This document shows, piece by piece, positions 42,637 through 51,097 of a DNA stretch of 64,000 nucleotides (position 1 is the stretch's first letter; each line of letters starts with the position of its first letter). Under the pieces are notes generated by a model. It did not search any database. It was not told the origin of the DNA and saw nothing but the letters and a program-made list of their open reading frames with translations. Source of the stretch: Hyphomicrobiales bacterium (GTDB taxonomy: Bacteria; Pseudomonadota; Alphaproteobacteria; Rhizobiales; Rhizobiaceae); contig UBKJ01000005.1 in the NCBI GenBank assembly GCA_900465915.1, positions 124,001-188,000 on the forward strand, given 5' to 3'. Made by a program: the position numbers and the translations under genes.

Positions 42637-43995
42637 TCATGCGGCGGGAAAGCGGATCGTCACGCGCAGGCCGGGGCCGTTGTCGCCGAGGCTGACGGCA
42701 GCGCCGTGCAATTCCGCCACCGCCTTGACGAGGCTGAGGCCGAGGCCCGTGCCGGGCGTGGTGCGGCTCTTGTCCATGCGGTAGAGGCGCTGGAAGACCT
42801 TGTCGCGCTCCTCGACCGGGATGCCGGGCCCGTCGTCGGCGACGATGGCCGCCACCTCCGCGCCCTCACGATGGACGCCCATCGTTATCCGCGCGCGCGG
42901 CTGGGTGTGGCGGATGGCGTTCTCGACCAGATTGGCGAAAAGCTGCGTCAGCAGCTCCCAGTCGCCGAGGATCTTTCCCGGCTCCTCCAGCGGCTCGACC
43001 GTGAGCAGCCGGTTCTCGTCCTCGGCCACGTCGACATAGATCTCGGCGATGTTGCGGACGACCTCGCCGAGGTCGAGCGGGCTGAAGCGGGCCTTGCGCG
43101 CGCCGGCCTCGATCTGGGCGATGCGCAGCAGCGCCTCGAAAGTGGCGTTGATCTGGCCGATCTCGTTCTGCGCCTCCTCGATCTCCGCGCCGATGCCGGG
43201 GGGCGGGGCGGCCTTCATCGCCGCCCCTTCCAGGATGAGCTGCAGCCGGTTCAGCGGCGTCTTCAATTCGTGCGCGATGTCGGCGCTCACCTGGCGGACG
43301 CTGCGCACCAGCGCCGACAGCCGGTCCAGCGCCTCGTTGACCTGGCCGGAGACGCGGTCGATGTCGTCGCCGTTGCCGATGAGCGGAATCCGCGCATCGA
43401 GCTTGCCGTGCGACACCGCGTCCATGGTGGCGGCGATGGCGTCGAGCCGGTGCTGCACCCGGATCGCCAGCAGCGCGCCGCCGATGATCGCCAGGCCGGC
43501 GACCACGACCATGGCCCAGCCGAAGCCGGCCAGCATCAGCGTCTCCACCTCGTCGGTCTCGCCGTAGCTGAAGGCGACGGTGAGCAGATTGTCGCCGACG
43601 CGGCCGGAAAAGGCGCGGTAGCGCGTCTCCGACGCGATGCCGAACGCGCCGTCGCGCAGGTCGGAAAAGCCTTCCGACAGGCCCTTGGCGTCGAAATTGC
43701 CGGCGATGTGGCGGCCGTCGGCGGCGGTCAGCGAAAAGAGCCGCTCCTCGTCGGGGGCGAGCCGGGCGTGGCTGTCGACGGAGGCGATCAGGTCGTCGAT
43801 GTCGCGGTCGCTATAGGTCTGGGCGACCACCGAATAGGTCTGGCTGACGGCCTCGTCCAAGCGTTCGGACAGGTCGGCGCGCATCAGCTCGTAGATCGCC
43901 GCGCCCGCCAGCAGGAAGCCGACGACGAACAGGAGCGCGAAGGTCAACGCCAGCCGGAACGGCGTGCTGCGCAGAAGATGGTCAACGCGGGGCAT
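42637..43995 (-). CDS. Sensor histidine kinase of a second two-component system
   Basis: 452 aa. First membrane helix (LALTFALLFVVGFLLAGAAIYEL), periplasmic sensor (about 35-165), second helix, HAMP, HisKA (VSADIAHELKTPLNRLQLIL), N-box NLVENAIRHTQ, G1 VADDGPGIPV and G2 GTGLGLSLVKA. All kinase boxes are intact, unlike those of the neighbour kinase. It overlaps its regulator gene by 14 bases. Sensors with this short loop answer metal ions or envelope stress. Confidence 0.92.
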   Translation of the reverse strand: MPRVDHLLRSTPFRLALTFALLFVVGFLLAGAAIYELMRADLSERLDEAVSQTYSVVAQTYSDRDIDDLIASVDSHARLAPDEERLFSLTAADGRHIAGNFDAKGLSEGFSDLRDGAFGIASETRYRAFSGRVGDNLLTVAFSYGETDEVETLMLAGFGWAMVVVAGLAIIGGALLAIRVQHRLDAIAATMDAVSHGKLDARIPLIGNGDDIDRVSGQVNEALDRLSALVRSVRQVSADIAHELKTPLNRLQLILEGAAMKAAPPPGIGAEIEEAQNEIGQINATFEALLRIAQIEAGARKARFSPLDLGEVVRNIAEIYVDVAEDENRLLTVEPLEEPGKILGDWELLTQLFANLVENAIRHTQPRARITMGVHREGAEVAAIVADDGPGIPVEERDKVFQRLYRMDKSRTTPGTGLGLSLVKAVAELHGAAVSLGDNGPGLRVTIRFPAA

Positions 43996-44659
43996 GCAGG
44001 CTGTAGCCGGTGTTGCGGATCGTGTGCAGCAGGGGGACGTCGAAGGGACGGTCGATCTTGGCGCGCAGCCGGCTGATATGCGTCTCCACCACGCTGGTCT
44101 TGGGGTCGAAATGGAAATCCCACACCCGCTCCAGAAGCATGGTGCGGGTGATCACCCGGCCCTCGCCGCGCATCAGCACCTCCAGGAGGCGATATTCGCG
44201 CGGCTGCAGGTCGATAACGGCGTCGCCGCGTTTGACCTGCCGGGTGATCAGGTCCATTTCGAGGTCGTAGACCTTGAGCCTGGTGCGGGCGTCGTGCGTC
44301 GGCGGGCGGCGGCCGAGCGCGTTGATGCGGGCGAGCAGCTCCGAGAAAGCGAAGGGCTTGACCAGATAATCGTCGCCGCCGACCTCCAGCCCCTCGACCC
44401 GGTCGTCGACGCCGCCGACGGCGGACAGGAACAGCACCGGGATGGAGACGCCGCCGCCGCGCGCCGACTTCACCACCGAAAGCCCGTCCAGCCCCGGCGT
44501 CATCCGGTCGACGATGAAGATGTCGTAGGCCTCGCGCATGACCTGGAACAGGGCGTCGCGGCCATCGCTGACCGCGTCGCAGACATGGCCGGATTCCGTC
44601 AGGCCCCTGACGACGTATTCGGCAGTGCGTTGATCGTCCTCGAGCAGCAATATCCTCAT
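43982..44659 (-). CDS. OmpR-family response regulator of the second two-component system
   Basis: 225 aa: LLEDDQRTAEYVVRGL, phospho-Asp51 in IFIVDRMTPGLDG, Lys in LVKPFAFSELLAR, and a winged-helix domain (LQPREYRLLEVLMRGEG, VETHISRLRAKID) ending in VRNTGYSLHAPR-type sequence. It lies right beside a COG4705-like membrane protein gene and may control it, because such genes are often next to kinase/regulator pairs. A terminator hairpin separates the two transcripts. Confidence 0.92.
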   Translation of the reverse strand: MRILLLEDDQRTAEYVVRGLTESGHVCDAVSDGRDALFQVMREAYDIFIVDRMTPGLDGLSVVKSARGGGVSIPVLFLSAVGGVDDRVEGLEVGGDDYLVKPFAFSELLARINALGRRPPTHDARTRLKVYDLEMDLITRQVKRGDAVIDLQPREYRLLEVLMRGEGRVITRTMLLERVWDFHFDPKTSVVETHISRLRAKIDRPFDVPLLHTIRNTGYSLHAPR

Positions 44660-44678
44660 CGTCGTCCGTCCCGGTCTG

Positions 44679-44706
44679 ACGGAGGCCGCCCTGGGGCGGC
44701 CTCCGT
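44679..44706 (-). terminator. Stem-loop terminator of the COG4705-like gene
   Basis: A perfect 13-bp stem (ACGGAGGCCGCCC / GGGCGGCCTCCGT) lies just past the stop of the COG4705-like gene on the minus strand. There is no T-run on that side, so it may act with Rho or as a processing stop. Confidence 0.6.
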
Positions 44707-44732
44707 TCGGTTGAAGCGAAGCCGGGCGGCCG

Positions 44733-45527
44733 TCACGGCCGCTCGACCTTCAGCGCGCGCGCATCGTCCGCCGTGTGCCGGCTCACGGTCATGTAGACGA
44801 CGAGAAGCACGATGGCGGCGAGGAAGAGCAGGCTGGTCACCGTGGTGCCGAAGCCCAGCCCGCCATATTCCGTCGGCTGCGAGAGCAGGTCGCCGAAGGA
44901 CGCGCCCAGCGGCCGGGTCAGGATATAGGCCAGCCAGAAGGCGAGGATGGCGTTCATCCTGAACAGGTAATAGGCGGCGGCGATCACCGCGATCACGGCG
45001 CCGAAGATGAGGCCGCTGGCGAGATAGCCGAGGCTGAAGCGTTCGGCGACGAGGTCGCCGGCCGAGGTGCCGAGCGCGAAGGTGAACAGGATGGCGAGCC
45101 AGTAGAACACCTCGCGCCGCGTGGTGTAGATCGTGTGGATCGACAGCGTTCCCTCGCTCGCGTACCAGGCGGCGAAGGTGGCCGCCAGCGCGACGCTGAA
45201 CAGGATGGTGGTGGTTTCGAGCGCGACGCCGAAATTGTCGACCAGGTTGTCGCTGACCAGCGTGCCGACCACGCTGATCATCACCACCGCGAGCCAGTAG
45301 GCCCAGGGCGTGTAGCGCCTCTGCTCGAACTGGAGCCACAGGGCCAGGACGAGCAGGACGCTCATGATCACGGAGGTCACCGGCAGGCCGAGGCCGAGAT
45401 TGACCGCCAGGTAATCGGCGGCGGTCTCGCCCATGGTGACCGCCAGCAGCTTGATCAGCCAGAAATCCACCGTGACCCTGGGCACGCGGTTGGGCGCGAT
45501 TGAGACTGTTTTCGTTGTCGACGTCAT
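44733..45527 (-). CDS. COG4705-like membrane protein with four G-x4-D repeats
   Basis: 264 aa from ATG 45527 (GGAAG six bases upstream). About eight membrane helices and a short basic N-tail. The sequence carries four repeats of helix-[G-x4-D]: GETAAD (33-38), GTLVSD (88-93), GTSAGD (153-158) and GASFGD (208-213), which implies a fourfold pseudo-repeat of two-helix units. It resembles the uncharacterised family COG4705, often encoded beside two-component systems in alphaproteobacteria. The repeated Asp may bind a cation or line a pore, but this is inference. Confidence 0.85.
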   Translation of the reverse strand: MTSTTKTVSIAPNRVPRVTVDFWLIKLLAVTMGETAADYLAVNLGLGLPVTSVIMSVLLVLALWLQFEQRRYTPWAYWLAVVMISVVGTLVSDNLVDNFGVALETTTILFSVALAATFAAWYASEGTLSIHTIYTTRREVFYWLAILFTFALGTSAGDLVAERFSLGYLASGLIFGAVIAVIAAAYYLFRMNAILAFWLAYILTRPLGASFGDLLSQPTEYGGLGFGTTVTSLLFLAAIVLLVVYMTVSRHTADDARALKVERP

Positions 45528-45564
45528 CGCCGGCTTCCTTTCCGTCAAGGCCTCGAAACGAGGC

Positions 45565-45819
45565 TTACTTGCCCAAGATCTTCAGCGCCTGGCCGAAGAA
45601 ATCGTCGGCCCGCTTGTCGTCGTCGGCGTTGCAGCGCTCGACGCCCTTGGCCTCCAGCGCCGCGACCTTCGCCTTGTCGGCGTCGCTCGGCTTCGCGGTC
45701 GCCTCGGCGTCGCGCAACTGCTTCAGCATGTCTTCGCAGGGAACGCCGGCGGCCTGGGCCAGGTTGGAGGCGCAGAAGGCGGCGCCGAGCACGGTCATGG
45801 CGAGGAGAAGCTTCTTCAT
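45565..45819 (-). CDS. Small secreted hypothetical protein (84 aa)
   Basis: 84 aa with a signal peptide (MKKLLLAMTVLGAAFCASNLAQA). The mature part is about 60 residues, helical and highly charged, with two Cys (VPCEDM, ERCNADD) that may form one disulfide. It lies 37 bases before the COG4705-like gene on the same strand, so may be co-transcribed with it. I do not recognise a family. Size, signal and Cys pair suggest a periplasmic accessory factor. Confidence 0.75.
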   Translation of the reverse strand: MKKLLLAMTVLGAAFCASNLAQAAGVPCEDMLKQLRDAEATAKPSDADKAKVAALEAKGVERCNADDDKRADDFFGQALKILGK

Positions 45820-46092
45820 GGGATCGTTCCTTTCGTCGATCGGGGTGGCGCGGTCCGCATCGGGACCGGACGACGAAAGGGTTAAGCGCGAAAATTCACC
45901 GCCGCCTGTCCGGCGGTTTACAAATTCGTAATGTCCGGCGCGCGCGGCCGATCGGGTCGAAACCGTGGCGACACGGCGCCGGCTCCGCCACATAGATTGC
46001 GGAATTGTAAGTCTGGCGAGAGGTGCGGGAGACATTGGCGGGCCATCATGGCCGCGTTGGGAAGCGCCCGCTTCCGGAAAAAGGAGCATATG

Positions 46093-46449
46093 ATGAGAAA
46101 ACATGTCATCCTCGCCGCCGTTATGGCCGTTTGCGGCGCCGCCGCGGCCCATGCCGAAAACGGCTCGAACGGCGCGAACGAGCCGGCCGAGAGCAAGGCT
46201 TTCCTGGGCTCCAAAATCGCCATCGCGCAGGCGATCGCGAAGGCGGAGGCCCAGGCCGGCGGCAAGGCTTCGTCCGCCAATTTCGTCGCGGACGGCGACG
46301 GCGCGGCCGCGCCGTTCTACCATGTCGAAGTCGTCGCCGCCGACGGAAGCCAAAAGGACCTCGCCGTGGACGCCGCCACCGGCGAAGTCACGAAGGTGCT
46401 TTCGATGGAAGGCGACGATCACGGCGATAACGGTAACGACGGCGAATAG
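46093..46449 (+). CDS. PepSY-domain periplasmic protein
   Basis: 118 aa from the second of two adjacent ATGs (46093), which has AAGGAG at the right distance. A signal peptide (MRKHVILAAVMAVCGAAAAHA) precedes one PepSY-like domain (IAQAIAKAEAQAGGKA, PFYHVEVVAADGSQKDLAVDAATGEV) and an acidic tail rich in Asp, Gly and Asn. PepSY proteins often accompany two-component systems (as here) or peptidases and bind metals or block proteases. It is divergent from the 84-aa secreted protein gene. Confidence 0.82.
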   Translation: MRKHVILAAVMAVCGAAAAHAENGSNGANEPAESKAFLGSKIAIAQAIAKAEAQAGGKASSANFVADGDGAAAPFYHVEVVAADGSQKDLAVDAATGEVTKVLSMEGDDHGDNGNDGE

Positions 46450-46464
46450 CCGGCCCTCACGCCG

Positions 46465-46496
46465 CGCGCCGGCCCGGCCTGATCCGGGCCGGCGCG
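46465..46496. terminator. GC-rich stem-loop between PepSY and efeM-like genes
   Basis: CGCGCCGGCCCGG pairs perfectly with CCGGGCCGGCGCG (46484-46496) around a 6-base loop. It lies between convergent genes, with no T-run. Confidence 0.55.
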
Positions 46497-46508
46497 AAGG
46501 CTCCGTCC

Positions 46509-47312
46509 TCAACCGAGGCCGAGCTTGGAGCGGAGCGTCGCCAGGTCTTCCGCCAAAGTGTTGATGGCGGCGGAAAGCGCCACGCGGTCGGCCTCGCTCA
46601 ATTTGTCATAGGCGACATAGCCGTCGCCGGCCTTGTATTTGGCCAGCGTCGTGTCGATGGTCGCGAAATTGGCGTCCACCTTGGCGAGGAAGGCCTTGTC
46701 CTCGACCAGCGGCCGCACCAGCTCGACGATCTTGCGCGCGCCGTCGAAATTGCCGCGGAAATCCCACAGGTCGGTATGCGAATAGCGGTCCTCCTCGCCG
46801 GAGATCTTGGTCGCGGCGACCTCGTCCATCAGCCCGGCCGCGCCGCCCACCACCACTTCCGGCGGAAAGGTCAGGCCCTCGATGCGGGCGTGCAGGTCCT
46901 TCACGTCGGCGAGCAACTTGTCGGCGACCGGCCCCAGCCCCTCGGTGGAGTTCTTCTCCCAAAGCCCGTATTCGATGCGGTGGAAGCCCGGAAAGGTCGG
47001 GTCGGCCTCCTTCTTCTCGTAATCGTCGGCGCGGCTGTCGATCGACGCGTCGAGGTCGGAGAACAGCGAGGCGATGGGCTCGATCGATTCGTAATGCATG
47101 CGCGTCGGCGCGAAGAGTTGCTTCGCCTTGGCGACGTCGCCCGCCTTGACGGCGGCGACGAAGGCCTCGGTGTCCTTGAGGAACCTGTCGGTTTCCTCGG
47201 TCACGTACAGCTTGTAGTCGCTGATCGGCCCCACGAGGTCGAGGGGCGCGGCGGCGTGGGCGGACTGCGCCGTAAGCAGGGCGCCGAGGGCGGCGAGGGT
47301 GAGGATGCGCAT
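46509..47312 (-). CDS. EfeM-type (cupredoxin-less EfeO) iron-binding protein
   Basis: 267 aa with a signal peptide (MRILTLAALGALLTAQSAHA) and one M75/imelysin-like domain with the metal-binding HxxE in FPGFHRIEYGLW and the preceding HYESIEPIASLF segment. It lacks the N-terminal cupredoxin domain of EfeO, so it matches the EfeM type. EfeM/EfeO capture iron in the periplasm for EfeU. It is the fourth gene of efeU-efeO-efeB-efeM. Having both a cupredoxin form and a cupredoxin-less form in one operon is less usual. Confidence 0.88.
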   Translation of the reverse strand: MRILTLAALGALLTAQSAHAAAPLDLVGPISDYKLYVTEETDRFLKDTEAFVAAVKAGDVAKAKQLFAPTRMHYESIEPIASLFSDLDASIDSRADDYEKKEADPTFPGFHRIEYGLWEKNSTEGLGPVADKLLADVKDLHARIEGLTFPPEVVVGGAAGLMDEVAATKISGEEDRYSHTDLWDFRGNFDGARKIVELVRPLVEDKAFLAKVDANFATIDTTLAKYKAGDGYVAYDKLSEADRVALSAAINTLAEDLATLRSKLGLG

Positions 47313-47332
47313 GGAAGCTCCTTTTTGCGGTT

Positions 47333-48601
47333 TCAGATGGCTTCGATCAGGGACCGGCCGAGATAGTCTCCCGCGGCGGCGAAACCGGGCGGCGCGAAGA
47401 AATAGCCGCCGCCGATCGGCCGGATATATTCCTCCAGCGGCTCGCCATCGAGGCGGCGCTGGACGGTGATGAAGGCCTTCTCCAGGTCGGACTGCCAGGC
47501 GATGAACAGCAGCCCCTGGTCGAGCTGGCCGTTCTTGAGCACGCCGTTGACGTAGTTGAACGGCCGCCGCAGCATCAGGCTCGGGGCGGATTGCGCCGTG
47601 CGCGGATTGGCGCGCCGGATATGGCTGTCGAGCGCGATCCTGGCTCCGTCCGGGTCGGCGGCGAAATCGGGAACGTCCGCTTCCGTCCCGCCGCGCCTGT
47701 CGAGCGGCGCGCCGCTCAGCTTGGCGCGGCCGAAAATCCGCTCCTGCTCGCTCAGGGGCGTGCGGTCCCAGCGCTCGACGAGGTTGCGGATGATGCGCAC
47801 CGCCTGGTAGCTGCCGCCCCGCGCCCAGGCCGGCTCGCCGGCGTCGGCGCCGACCCGGACGATGCGGTCCATCGCCGCCGCGTCGTCGCTATCGGGATTG
47901 GCGGAGCCGTCGCGGAAGCCGAGGAGGTTGCGGGCGCTTTCCGTCGCGCCGGCGGCGCGCGCCGTGACGATCGGCACGCTTCCGGCCTGCGCCCATTTCA
48001 GCACGAGCTGGTCGGGGATCGACTTGACCACGTCGCGCAGGGCGTGGACCACCGTGTCCTGCCGGTTGGCGCAGAACTGGATCGCGAGGTCGCCATGGCA
48101 GAGATCGGCGACCAGCGCGTCGTTGCGGAACCTGTTCATCTGGCCGAGCGCGCGCGGCTTGAGCCGGGCGAGCCAGGGCCGGTTCTCGAACAGCGACGCG
48201 CCGAGCGAGACGGTGATGGTGGCCGCGTCCGGCTCCGCCACCGGCCCCAGAATGCCGCTGTCGAGCGGCGGCAGCTTCGGGTCGGCCTGCGGCAGCGGGC
48301 CGCCATGGGCGAGGGCGACGATGCGCGCGGTGAGGCGGCGGAAAAGCCGCTCCAGATCGGCCGGGGTCTCGGCGAGCACATGGAAGGCGGCGACCATGCC
48401 GTTGGCGGGGCGCGGCGTGGTGACGCCGGCCTGATGCGCGCCATAGGGCGAGACGAGGTCGCTTTCGTTCGCCTTTCCGGCGACGGGCGCATTGGCGACG
48501 TTGCCGACGCCGGCGAGCGCCGCGACGGGCGCGGAGGCGGCCAGCGCGGCCGCGGCGCCGAGCAGGCCGCGGCGGGTCGGGGAGATGGGATGTCCCGTCA
48601 T
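47333..48601 (-). CDS. efeB: EfeB, DyP-type heme peroxidase/deferrochelatase
   Basis: 422 aa with a Tat-type signal (TRRGLLGAAAALAASAPVAALAG). DyP features are visible: GFRDGSANPD (the G-x-x-D-G motif with distal Asp), a heme-contact region with the His-Arg pair in LDSHIRRANPR, and LLFIAWQSD near the end. EfeB oxidises ferrous iron and can release iron from heme. It is Tat-exported to the periplasm. It follows efeO directly (6-base gap) in the efeUOB operon. Confidence 0.92.
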   Translation of the reverse strand: MTGHPISPTRRGLLGAAAALAASAPVAALAGVGNVANAPVAGKANESDLVSPYGAHQAGVTTPRPANGMVAAFHVLAETPADLERLFRRLTARIVALAHGGPLPQADPKLPPLDSGILGPVAEPDAATITVSLGASLFENRPWLARLKPRALGQMNRFRNDALVADLCHGDLAIQFCANRQDTVVHALRDVVKSIPDQLVLKWAQAGSVPIVTARAAGATESARNLLGFRDGSANPDSDDAAAMDRIVRVGADAGEPAWARGGSYQAVRIIRNLVERWDRTPLSEQERIFGRAKLSGAPLDRRGGTEADVPDFAADPDGARIALDSHIRRANPRTAQSAPSLMLRRPFNYVNGVLKNGQLDQGLLFIAWQSDLEKAFITVQRRLDGEPLEEYIRPIGGGYFFAPPGFAAAGDYLGRSLIEAI

Positions 48602-48607
48602 GCCGGC

Positions 48608-49777
48608 CTACTCCAGCCCGATCGCCGGATTGACCGCGCCGGCGGCCTCGGCCACGGCGCGGAACGCCTGGGCGATTTTCGCCCGGCCGTCCTTGTCCAC
48701 CTCCGGCCAGGCGGGAAAGGCGTCGCCGCTCCTGAAGCCGTCGAGCGTCTGCCGCGCGCCGTCCAGCGCCTTGTGCAGGGCGGCCGAGGCGGCGGGCGCC
48801 GCCTCGGATGCGAGCGGGTCGACCAGCAGCACGGATTTGGTCAATCCGTCGAGCTGCGCCGACAGCTCCGCCAGGTCGTCGCCGGCGTAAGGCGACTGCG
48901 CGCCGCCGGCCTGGTCCGCGACGCGTCCCGCCGCCATGGCGGCGTTGGCGGCGAGCGCCGCCGGCGCGACCGTCAGGGCGCGGACGCGGTCCTTCAGCGT
49001 CGCCGCGTCGTCGGCGAGGGCCTGGGCCACCGGCTGAAGCCCTGCGGTCGAGCCTTGCGACCACAGCCCGTATTCGATGCGGTGGAAGCCGGTGAAGGCG
49101 CCGTCCTTTTCCCGCGCGGCCAGATATTCGGCGCGCGGGTCCATGCGGGACTGGAGGTCGCCGATCGTCGGCCAGACCGGCGCGAGCTCGTTCCAGGCGG
49201 CGCGGGCGGCGCGCCAGGCGTTCTTTGCGCCGTCGCCGTCCCCGGCGTCGATGCGTTGCTTCAGCGTCGTGGCCGCGTCGAGAAGGAGGACGGCGCGGCG
49301 GCTGAGGAAGACGCGATATTCCGACAGCGGGCCGATGAAGGCGCGCGCCTCGGGCTGGCGCTTGACGGCCTCCGATTCCGTGGTCGCGGTGACGGTCAGC
49401 TTGCCGCGCGGATTGGAGAGCAGGCCGCAGGTGATGTCGTATACGCCCGGCTTGAGCCGCTGCGTGACCGTGACGCTGAGGCCGGGCGTGATGTTCTCGC
49501 GCTCGGCGACGACCATGACGCCGTCGAGGATCTCCCATTCGAGCGTGCGCTCCGAGGCGTTGTGGATGACGAAGCTGCGCCGTCCCGCAGGCACGGTCAG
49601 CTCGGCCGGCTGGCAGGCGGCGTTGTCGACCGTGAGGCGGACGGCGTCCTTGTCCGCCGGCGGCGTCCCGCGGCCGGCGGCCAGCCAGAAGGCGGCGCCG
49701 CCGAGAAGCACGAGAAGCCCCGCGCCCGCCGTGGCGAGGATGGCGGCGTTGCTCGATGGAGGCTGGGTCTTGGCCAT
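48608..49777 (-). CDS. efeO: EfeO with cupredoxin and M75 domains
   Basis: 389 aa. An N-terminal anchor (AILATAGAGLLVLLGGAAFWLAA), a cupredoxin domain with two Cys (DNAACQPAELTV and YDITCGLL, about residues 50-130), then an M75 imelysin domain with HxxE in FTGFHRIEYGLW. EfeO is the periplasmic iron donor of EfeUOB. It overlaps neither neighbour but sits 3 bases from efeU. All expected metal-site residues are visible. Confidence 0.9.
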   Translation of the reverse strand: MAKTQPPSSNAAILATAGAGLLVLLGGAAFWLAAGRGTPPADKDAVRLTVDNAACQPAELTVPAGRRSFVIHNASERTLEWEILDGVMVVAERENITPGLSVTVTQRLKPGVYDITCGLLSNPRGKLTVTATTESEAVKRQPEARAFIGPLSEYRVFLSRRAVLLLDAATTLKQRIDAGDGDGAKNAWRAARAAWNELAPVWPTIGDLQSRMDPRAEYLAAREKDGAFTGFHRIEYGLWSQGSTAGLQPVAQALADDAATLKDRVRALTVAPAALAANAAMAAGRVADQAGGAQSPYAGDDLAELSAQLDGLTKSVLLVDPLASEAAPAASAALHKALDGARQTLDGFRSGDAFPAWPEVDKDGRAKIAQAFRAVAEAAGAVNPAIGLE

Positions 49778-49780
49778 AGC

Positions 49781-50602
49781 TCAGGCCCTTTCTTGCCGCG
49801 GCTGCGGCGACGGCCGCAGGAAGAACCAGAGCGTGACGCTCAGGACCACGGCCCAGGCCAGCACCTCGCCGAGGACCGCCATGTCCTGATAGCCGAACAT
49901 GGCGGTGAGGACGGTCCCGGTGACGGAGGTGACGGGCAGGCTCCGCGTCAGGTCCCAGACGGGCTCCTGCAGCACGTTCCACAGGCCCGCGTCGTGCAGC
50001 TTGCGCAGGATCGACGCGGCGAAGCCGGCGGCGACCAGGATGATGAAGACGCCCGTCCAGCGGAAGAAGCGCCGCAGGTCGAGATGGACGCTGCCCCGGT
50101 AGAGGCCGTAGCCCAGAATGGCGGCGGTGACGACCCCAAGCAGGGCGCCGGCGGGCGCGCCTGGCCCCGGGCTCTGCTGGAAGATCGCAAGCAGGAAGAA
50201 GACCGATTCCAGCCCGTCGCGCGCCACCGCGAAGAAGCTCATGCCGATCAGCGCCCAGGCGGAGCCGCGCGCGCTCAGCGCCGCGTCGACGTCGCGCTCC
50301 ATGGTGCGGCGGATCGAGCGGGCGACCTTCTTCATCCAGAACACCATCGAAATCAGCAGCGCCACGGCGAAGGCCCCGACCAGCGCCTCGAAGACCTCCT
50401 GCGCCTTCTGCGGAAACTCGCCGCCCACGGCGAGCACCACGGCCCCGACAAAGAGCGACACGGCGACGGCGAGGAGGATGCCGATCCACACCGCGGGCAG
50501 CCAGGCGGACCGCCCCGTCCGCGTCAGATAGCCGGCGATGATCCCGACGATCAGCGACGCCTCGATGCCTTCCCGCAGCATGATCAGGAACGACGGCAGC
50601 AT
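49781..50602 (-). CDS. efeU: EfeU, ferrous iron permease (ILT family)
   Basis: 273 aa, starting at ATG 50602, with seven membrane helices. The two iron-passage motifs are LREGIEA in the first helix and the diverged ARDGLES in the fourth (usual R-E-x-x-E; here Asp replaces Glu in the second). It moves iron across the inner membrane with EfeO/EfeB supply. First gene of the operon. I found no clear Fur, RirA or Irr site in the promoter region. Confidence 0.92.
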   Translation of the reverse strand: MLPSFLIMLREGIEASLIVGIIAGYLTRTGRSAWLPAVWIGILLAVAVSLFVGAVVLAVGGEFPQKAQEVFEALVGAFAVALLISMVFWMKKVARSIRRTMERDVDAALSARGSAWALIGMSFFAVARDGLESVFFLLAIFQQSPGPGAPAGALLGVVTAAILGYGLYRGSVHLDLRRFFRWTGVFIILVAAGFAASILRKLHDAGLWNVLQEPVWDLTRSLPVTSVTGTVLTAMFGYQDMAVLGEVLAWAVVLSVTLWFFLRPSPQPRQERA

Positions 50603-51097
50603 CACGGACGCCCTTTTCGGGGCCGGAAATCCGTCATCTGAAACGGCGTCCGCTGGGGAGCGTATCGGTTGGCGAGGAGTGGAAACGCAGGTTTTGACAT
50701 CTGAAAATCGACAAGCCAGCAAGTATGGATGCGCAAAAAGCTCGCCGTTTATGTTCGGCCAGCTCGGTGAAATTCGGTGATTTCTCCCTAGGCGGCGATC
50801 CTGACAATAACCTGAATGTGATTGGCAACTTATCGATCGACTGGCGGCGGGCAAGCGTTGCCCGTTGTTGTCCCTCCGGCTCCGTTGCGGAGGCTATAGA
50901 GGCGAAGACCAAATCGCACCCAAGAGCGCAGAAGGATTACTGTCTAAAAACATCAGTATGAAAGTCTGACGAAGGAAGCCGGGTTCACGAAAGGGAAGGT
51001 CCGGCCTGACTCTCTCGCTGCCCGTAAATGTCGCCGTCGATCAGACGAGGTTTACAGGCGCGAAAGAAGTTCTTCCGACGCCTCGGATGTCCCCGAT
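50603..51097. other. Intergenic region with two small hairpins
   Basis: About 495 bases. It has an efeU promoter region with no clear iron box, and two hairpins: CGGGCAA-GCG-TTGCCCG (50848-50864) followed by TTGTTG, and CCTCCG/CGGAGG about 10 bases on. No believable gene was seen. Confidence 0.45.

Noticed and set aside
46509..49777. Reading the M75 proteins as imelysin-type peptidases
   Set aside because: The HxxE site and the operon with EfeU and EfeB make iron binding the better explanation.
47591..50641. 1016-aa plus-strand open frame across the efe operon
   Set aside because: It is antisense to four clearly recognisable iron-uptake genes and has no domain-like composition.
50603..50760. 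Iron-responsive box upstream of efeU
   Set aside because: I looked for Fur, RirA (TGA-N9-TCA) and Irr-type dyads and found none convincing.
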